Assembly (NCBI GenBank): GCA_958510825.1 | Contig: OY294046.1 | Span: forward strand, 48,651,794-48,715,793 | Length of the DNA: 64,000 nucleotides | Source of the DNA: Brachypterus glaber | Lineage: Eukaryota > Arthropoda > Insecta > Coleoptera > Kateretidae | Reading direction: 5' to 3' | In this document: positions 57,654-64,000 of the stretch, one piece after another | Layout: each line of letters starts with the position of its first letter | How positions within the stretch are numbered: the stretch's first letter is position 1 | The notes under the pieces: generated by a model | The model's input: only the letters and a program-made list of their open reading frames with translations | Told to the model about the DNA's origin: nothing | Databases searched by the model: none | Program-made: the position numbers and the translations under genes

Positions 57654-60600
57654 CTGATTTTTGGGTTCCACTTTTTTATTTGCATCTTCCGAACTAAATT
57701 TATTAAAAATTCCTGGAAGTTTGCTTTTATTTTCAACATTTTTGTCCGATTTATTTAACTCGTTTTGCTGTTTTGGTATGTTATTAAAAAAATGGTTTGT
57801 AGGTAAAATTTGACTTTGAATATGACCCAGTTCAGGATTATGTACATCATATAAATGTTGACTGGTTTGCTTATATTCTGAAGGACCTCCAGTGTGCACT
57901 ATATAACTGCTTTGCTGATATCCTTGCTCCCCAGCATTGTAATTGGTATGGTAGGCTTGCCCATTTGGCGCAATATACGAATATGAACCAGTTACTTCTA
58001 TTCCTTCAGGCAATACGTGTCCTGTTTCTGTTCTATCGATGCCATTTGTGGTTTTAAATCTAGAATAATTATTAAAATTTATATTATTAAGGAAAGGTAC
58101 TTTTATATTGTTTAGATTTCCAAAAAGTTTATAAAGGTATTTCTTAAACTAAATTTTTCACATTTTTGCAAAACTTTGCAATTTTTCTAAAAATTTCTTA
58201 TCCTAGTTTATTACACACTGTGTAACACAAAGATGATAAAAAATGATAAAGTGCAAGAGTAGCAAAATATTAAATTTCTATAAATGTTGTCGGGGCGAAC
58301 TTTTGACACGCTGTGTATAATTCGATGAAAAACACGATCATATTCGTGTTTTTTTTATCTAGGGTAATTTTGATAGATTTGAAGATTTGAAAACTAATGA
58401 CAAGAGGTCCTTTACTAAAGTGTGAAGTGTATAATAAATATGTGCCTACCTACTGATTTAAATGCAATAATTACGCAAAGTTACCATGTTTCTTATACGA
58501 AGATGGTTGTAACAAATGAAGGGGTCAGGGGAAAAACGATCACAGTCCAGGACTCTGATCGTTTTTTTATGTTATAAAGCAGCCCAACAGGCTTAGTGCA
58601 TTTACAATCAAAAATACGTTTCCTTAGTTACCGATGCGAAACTATGGACTTTAATTGTTTTTATGGTATCGCTCGGACTCTGACCGTTCTTACGCTTATA
58701 TCGTTTCTATTTAAATTCGTTACAGCGACTGTAATTGTTTTTGCTTAAAACCGACATAGTCACCTGAAAGCTTGGGTCGCGAACTACAAGATGGTGTATA
58801 TAACGAATTTTCGACAAAAATGGACTATGATCGTTTTTCCCCTGACCCCTTCAAATATAATTATTTTGATTAATTGATTTTTAAAACTAAAAAATTGTAT
58901 TTTTTAGTTTTAGTAGGATAACATGTGTAAACATTTATAATTTTTTCATAACTGACTTAAAATTGCGGATTACTCACGACTGCTGATTATTTAACTATTT
59001 AAAACAATATATGACAAATAACTTATGTAACCAAAAGTTAATCTTAAAAATATTTGATATAATAGGATTATCTTGTCAGTAATGGAAATTCCAAATAATA
59101 TTTAGCAATTTGAAAGATTGCAACAATAATCAACAATGTGAACATCTAATTAACTAATCACGGTAGGCCAGAACAAACTTCTAGTTCAACTTTTTGTCAA
59201 CTGTCAATTCATTTTATATTATTTATAAAGTTTCTAGGGTTTCACCAGATTCTAGAAACAAAACTTCTCGTCTTAATTGTCAAGAGCTTTGATTTTCAAG
59301 ACAAATACATTAAGATCTTGTCTTGACCATTTATCGATGAATAACTTTTTGTCTCATCTAGCGAGAGTCTTAATTTTCAAGACTCTCGACATTCTGCAGT
59401 GTCGGTCGACCTTAGTATCACGCGTCAAAACATCCCCATAGTAGGATAGATAAGTTTTTATTATTGATAATAATACTTTATTTCCATAACTTGTGTGTGA
59501 GGAACTTAAAACTTTTAATGGTAGAGTCTTGATCAAGAGTTTCAGGTCTCTTATTTTGATTTGTTTTTAAAATCGAGAAAAGACAAGCAATTTCGATTTC
59601 TATATTTTGGTGAAACCTTAACCAGAACAAACTTAGTTTAACCTCTATCAATATAAAAGCAAAAATAAAAAAGAATATTTTGGTAATATAAAAAAAATAT
59701 GTCAAAAAATGAGAAGAAGATTTCTATAACTATATAAACTATTGTGCTAAATTGTTTAACAATATCCCTTTTAGAATACTTCTCAGTTTATAACTTAGGA
59801 ACGGTTTAACTTATTGAAATTTTCACTATAGAATAGCCAATTATTTATTATTTTATTTATTTATTTATAATAGGTTTGATACAGTGCAGAGTCATGGAGA
59901 GCCCCAAATAAGCTGTTGCTTGCGCTAGGGGCTCTCCATTAATTTTGACAGACATTACTAACATTATTTTCTTTCATCCTTTCATTAGGTACATAAAAAA
60001 ATATTTAACCAGGGGTTTATACATATGGTACTCAATTACTATACAAAACCGTACTATTTCAGTTTGCTTTTGGTTTTAAATCGATAGACACATCATAAAC
60101 AAAAATTTTATAAAAAGATCAGACTTGGAAAGAAGCTAAACTTAAAGTTTGTTACAAACAACCGTGTAATATTAAAAAGTAGTAATTTAGGAAATATGTA
60201 TGTATTATGACAAACGTTTATAAGTTATGTATGCGTATTTATAGATAAGAAAAGAATTTTGGTTTCCGTATAAAGATTTGTACAGGGTGATCAAAAAAGT
60301 AGGTATGTGTGATATTTTCTTGTGCTAGGCACTTGTTTCAAGTATAAAAACAATTGATATAAATCTATTTCACTAATTTCAAAAATTCAATAATTTGTTT
60401 TAAGTAGGTACTTGTTTTCAAGAAACATAAATACTATTTTTCAATATTTTTATTATTTAAGTAACCTTGTTTTTGTGGGATGTAGGACCAGTGGTTTAAA
60501 AAAAAACGCTTTTTTATGCATTCTAAAAAAGCATTTTTTTTAAACCACTGGTCCTACATCCCACGAAAGCAAGGTTACATCATTACTAAAGGACATTATA

Positions 60601-62456
60601 GCTATTAACATTTTTATTATTTTAAATACTCAGTATATTAAGTACATAAATTAAATGATTTGCTTGATTGAAATTAAATACCTATCTTACTTAATTTATT
60701 GTTTAAAGATTTCTAGAAACTTAGATGAAAGATGGTAGTACTCAATACAAAAAATAGTAGATTACAGGTCTACTCGGAAAAGAGTACTTTTCCGAGACAT
60801 TATTAATCGGCGAGGCACGAAGTGCCGAGACTATGTATAGGTCCAGGAAAAGTACCATTTTCCGGGAGACCTGTATACTATTTTATTCGCAACTGATCTT
60901 ATTTAAAGATAAAATAGTATTTTTTTTTAAAGCTAGATGTTTGAATTCAAATGAAGAAAATAATACTATAATACTTTGTTTTTTAGTTTTTTTCATATTT
61001 ACCACAAATCATTTTCCTGCATTTCACAAGAGAAGCACAATCATATAAAACTGAAGTTTTACATACGCGTTACCCAAAATAAACAACCACAAAAAGCATT
61101 TGTTGATAGATCACAAGGCACGGTTTATAACATTTACTATCCTTTTCAGTCTCAAAAGTAAAAAACATTGAATAAAACTATACATTTAGGTTTTTTAAAC
61201 AAAATGTATTAGATTATATTCGTGTTTATCAAAGTAATTTGGTGTTTATCATGACAACAGCAGTTCAGCCATTTTGATATTTTAATTGGTGGCGCCATCT
61301 AGCGGAAATTAATGATTTGTAATGCAGACCAGTAAAAATTAGTTTACTGGTCTCTATTTTTCGTTACGGGCGTCCAGGCGTGAAAACAGAAATCACGTAT
61401 TTAAGTTGAATACGTATCTTACTTAGACCAATAGGTTAAAAATTGAGTCTGCTAAGAGTGCTTGGTTTGAAATAGTATATTACATAACTAGTGTGGAAAG
61501 TGACATATTTCAAGCGAGTGGGAAGGTTTACGAACGAGCTGTCAGGCGAGTGATGAAACCCCACGAGTGTATGAAATACACTTTACAATGAGTTATGTAC
61601 ACTATTTTTCCTACGATCCCGAAAAAAGTTTCTTATTTTAAAATTTTCTAATTTTTATTAATTTTTAAGAGTAGCAAAGTACAAAATAATTATAAATAGC
61701 ATACAAATTTGTATATGTAGGTATGTCAAACAGGAAATATGATTTTCATTTAGCTTTAGTATTCTTGGTTTTATATTTAATACAATACATAACTGTTTAA
61801 TGGGTTGCCTATTCCTAAATAAATTCAAACTTGAGTTTGCTTATTAAATTAGATTTCTGTGGTTATGCTGCCATATAAGACTAAATAAAATATTAAGTAA
61901 GATCTAGACTGTCTAGACTAGAAAGTAATGGTCAAAATATAGTTTCTATTTTTGATATGAAAAACAGAAATATTTTGATTAAAACACTTAAAAGATATAA
62001 AAGGCTGTGGTGAAAGGTGGAAAATGGTTTATAAAACAAGGTGAATAAAATTCGTAGAATCTACGAGGTAAATATCTAAATAAAATTAGGCAAACCTCCA
62101 TACATAAATATCACACGAGTGTGATATAAAAATATCAAACTAGTGCTATATGAGGCGTTTTCTAAAGAACAAAAGAGTGTGCTAAATGTAATTTTCATAG
62201 AGGATCGTAGGAAAAATAAAATTTCTAACATAAATATCTAACAAGAGTATCACAAATACTTAATATTACAATTTTGTTCTCTCTGACAATATTTAAACTA
62301 TTTTGACAGTGTAGTATATAAATAATGTACTTACTGAAAGTGATATCCATTAGAATCCTGAGTATTCACATAATGCACAATTTGATCCTGATTTGCACTA
62401 TACTGACAATTTACTTTTATATACCACAGAACATGAATTAAAAATATGAATTTCAT
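57654..62456 (-). CDS. RR-1 cuticle protein (CPR family), 3' end open
   Basis: Exon 1 (62456-62335) starts with the signal peptide MKFIFLIHVLWYIKVNCQ, then YSANQDQIVHYVNTQDSN, and ends before GTAAGT. Exon 2 (58059-57654) follows TTATTCTAG in phase 2. Together residues 37-89 form a Rebers-Riddiford domain: GYHFQFKTTNGI, E-T-G-H, then VTGSYSYIAPNGQAYHTNY and AGEQGYQ. This fold binds chitin in cuticle. A 87-residue Gln/Asn/Lys-rich tail follows. Exon 2 ends at a strong donor, CAG before GTAAAT, in phase 0 after 176 codons; reading on would add VNYNKIKSIIKICF and stop at 57609. A further exon is therefore likely but not identified. The intron is 4.3 kb of repeats. The gene is transcribed toward SLAGGG exons 6 and 5, whose acceptors are also phase 0. 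Confidence 0.85.
58517..58853. mobile_element. MITE in the cuticle gene intron
   Basis: TGAAGGGGTCAGGGGAAAAA and CGATCACAGTCCA at the left are mirrored at the right (TGGACTATGATCG, then TTTTTCCCCTGACCCCTTCA). Interior CTGATCG/CGATCAG words are repeated. Non-coding. Confidence 0.8.
59841..59941 (-). repeat. 3' hairpin repeat with TTTA tail, copy 3
   Basis: TCATGGAGAGCCCCAAATAA pairs with the GCTAGGGGCTCTCCA block after a (TTTA)n run. It is the third copy of the family at 19143 and 35563. Confidence 0.75.
60465..60577. repeat. Perfect long hairpin, about 35-bp stem
   Basis: GTGGGATGTAGGACCAGTGG and TTTAAAAAAAA pair with the exact complement ending CCACTGGTCCTACATCCCAC, around a loop with TTTTTTATGCATTCTAAAAAA. 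Outer AACCTTG/CAAGGTT words extend it. Confidence 0.85.
60771..60875. repeat. Palindrome-rich block with GGCACGAAGTGCC
   Basis: ACTCGGAAAAGAGTACTTTT with CCGAG is a palindrome, GGCACGAAGTGCC another, and ACAGGTCT at the left mirrors AGACCTGT at the right. Probably a small mobile element. Confidence 0.6.
60940..61161 (+). other. Possible broken small secreted protein gene
   Basis: A frame near 60970 reads ILCFLVFFIFTTNHFPAFHK, like a signal peptide, and an ATG at about 60951 reads MKKIIL but is out of frame by one base. A second frame, offset again, reads FYIRVTQNKQPQKAFVDRSQ then GTVYNIYYPFQSQK and stops at 61161. The composition looks protein-like, but no intact frame or splice solution is seen. 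It could be a decayed gene or chance. Confidence 0.25.
61600..62218. mobile_element. Element with TTCCTACGATCC ends
   Basis: TTTTTCCTACGATCCCG near 61605 is mirrored by GAGGATCGTAGGAAAAAT near 62200. CGAGTG-rich sequence flanks or lies inside both sides. Non-coding; boundaries uncertain. Confidence 0.45.
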
Positions 62457-62750
62457 AGTAACTATAATCGTAATGAATTAGTATTTGCTGCAACAAGAGA
62501 AAAACCTTGTTCTTATGAAGGAATACAAATACTGCAGGTCTGTACTGTTTTGCAAATAACAAGTTAAACTTTAATAAAAGCCAAAAGCCAAAAAATAAAA
62601 GAAAACAAAATAAAACAAGGATATCTTGTTTTATAGCCACTTTGCAAAGAAAAATAAAAGAACCATATCAATTATGCTAATTATGGATTTCACGTTCTTT
62701 AATAACCAAAGGTCTGTTTTTTTAATTTTAAAATTTACGAATTTTAGAGA
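62457..62750. other. Upstream region of the cuticle gene
   Basis: The presumed promoter side of the gene starting at 62456. No convincing TATA box or other motif is seen. Confidence 0.35.
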
Positions 62751-62752
62751 TA

Positions 62753-63813
62753 GTCCAGGATCTAGATACATTTCTGTGTCCAATTTTGTGTTGAAACAAT
62801 GTTTGTTCAAGGATGCTTGGATGGGGTCAAAGTAAGATTTTACAGGTGGAAACACCCGTTATTAAAATCGGCCGATAATGAAACGTAGAGAAAATATGAA
62901 AAAAGTGTTAAAAAAAGTCTGTTTGTCTGTCTGTCTGTCTGTCGGTCTCTGTCTTTCTGTCGGTCTGTTTGTAAACCTTATAATTTTTGAACGGAAAAGT
63001 CCGATGTAAAAAATTCTTTCAACAAACGATTCAGTACCTTTTCTGTTTGCGTCACAACAAATATGCCCAGGCAGCACATAATAACAATTAGATATCCAGA
63101 GGATATACTTTCTGGATATAGAGTATATCCAGTGGATAGCCTGAATTGACATTAGATATCCTATGGATATCCAAAAAAGTCCGCCTATATCCAGGATATC
63201 CAGTGGATAATGTCAATCCAGGCTATCCACTGGATATACTCTATATCTAGAAAGTATATTCCCTGGATACCTAATAGTTATTATGTGCTGTCTGGGTGGT
63301 TAACATTAACATAGGGCAAGGTGGGTAAAATGAACAAAAACTATAAGTTTTTTTCCATATCTCACTTATTATTTATAGCAGGACAATTTTTTTGCATAAA
63401 TCAAAATAATATTTAATTCCCTACAAAAACATATGTGATCATTTTAGTTTCATATAGGCATTTAAATAAATTTTTACATGTTTAATTAGATGTCAAATTT
63501 TGACATTAGTAAAATTGCAATCATAGGTAAAATTAATTTCAATTAATTTTTCTCTTAATAAATTTTTGATAATGGTGCGGCTAGAAAAGCTATATAAGAA
63601 AAAACAAAAGGATATGGTCCAAAAATACAGGAAAAGTGAAGTCAACTTGATATCTTATTTTATAAACCTCCTCATTTTTCCAGCCGTCTAACATTTTCAT
63701 ATTTTTTTTTTTTAGTGGCGGATGCCGAATAATTACAAGAGTGTAAAAAACGTTTTTAAATCAAATTTGACCGAACACAAAAGTGGACACAAAAGTGTAT
63801 CTAGATCCTGGAC
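62753..63813. mobile_element. TA-flanked transposon with about 40-bp inverted ends
   Basis: GTCCAGGATCTAGATACA with TGTGTCCA and TTTTGTGTT at the left is mirrored almost exactly at the right, ending GTATCTAGATCCTGGAC. TA flanks both sides (62751-62752, 63814-63815). A CTGT run (62920-62975), a nested MITE and a short frame MVRLEKLYKKKQKDMVQKY (63572) lie inside. No transposase domain is certain. Confidence 0.75.
63066..63296. mobile_element. GGATATCC-rich MITE nested in the TA-flanked element
   Basis: CCCAGGCAGCACATAATAAC at the left is mirrored by GTTATTATGTGCTGTCTGGG at the right. The arms repeat TATCCAGTGGATA and GGCTATCC words. The 231-bp element is nearly a perfect palindrome, so probably young. 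Confidence 0.85.
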
Positions 63814-64000
63814 TAATAAGGTGTCGGACCGACACCGACACTGTCGGTGTATCTTAAAGGCGACCCATAAATGCAGAAGCTGTTTAAACCCATCATCATT
63901 GTCATTAATAACAGAAATTTATAAATTTACATTCAAGGAATTTTATCGAGTGACTTTCCGACCCGTTCATCTAGTTATTAGTCTCAAGACTGGTCCAAGG
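63814..64000. other. Right edge of window
   Basis: Only a short palindromic block with ACCGACACCGACACTGTCGG is visible. No gene is seen. Confidence 0.5.

Overview
The window is AT-rich, intron-containing eukaryotic DNA. It carries a Rebers-Riddiford (RR-1) cuticle protein gene, and Transib, hAT, piggyBac, Tc1/pogo-like and Dong/R4-like elements, so the source is an insect. A beetle is my guess from the repeat style, but no sequence here proves the order. More than half of the window is transposon debris, much of it as long inverted repeats (foldback elements).

The central result is a cluster of six genes between 25.1 and 51.5 kb that I do not recognise. They encode small, low-complexity, Thr/Ser/Pro/Asn-rich, cysteine-poor proteins, four of them with a visible signal peptide. 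All end in nearly the same residues (S-A-A-I-A-S-L-A-G-G-G-x-G, sometimes plus K). I call them the SLAGGG family. Two lie on the + strand (25121-27302 and 36276-37846), each with a signal-peptide exon and a phase-2 intron. Four lie on the - strand (43036-43407, 43819-44349, 50200-50691, 51232-51525). The exon at 50200-50691 has no early ATG but is fully open and ends in the family motif. A decayed seventh copy of the last exon sits at 28416-28521. Every member ends in Gly or Gly-Lys, the form expected of a C-terminal amidation substrate.

Layout: 1-14.8 kb has no supported gene and holds tandem repeats, a 1.5 kb foldback, a hAT MITE with an 8-bp target duplication, a 971-bp piggyBac-like element and a 1.65 kb TA-flanked element. 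At 14.8-17.3 kb is a Transib element with 5-bp target duplications and a two-exon transposase that has lost its C-terminal catalytic region. At 17.5-25 kb are a LINE tail, a 1.7 kb foldback and repeats. At 25-29.7 kb are SLAGGG gene 1, its relic and two foldbacks. At 29.8-31.5 kb two different LINE remnants with restriction-like endonuclease domains lie inside (TTA)n arrays. At 33.1-34.7 kb is a recent 810-bp tandem duplication. At 36.3-37.8 kb is SLAGGG gene 2, at 43-44.4 kb genes 3 and 4, and at 50.2-51.5 kb genes 5 and 6. At 52.1-54.9 kb a TA-flanked transposon is nested in a foldback. At 57.6-62.5 kb is the cuticle protein gene (- strand), with a 4.3 kb intron full of repeats. The last 1.2 kb is another TA-flanked element with a MITE inside.

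The SLAGGG genes lie beside a chitin-binding cuticle protein gene and most show secretion signals, so a role in cuticle or another extracellular matrix, or as amidated secreted peptides, is possible. That is inference from context only.
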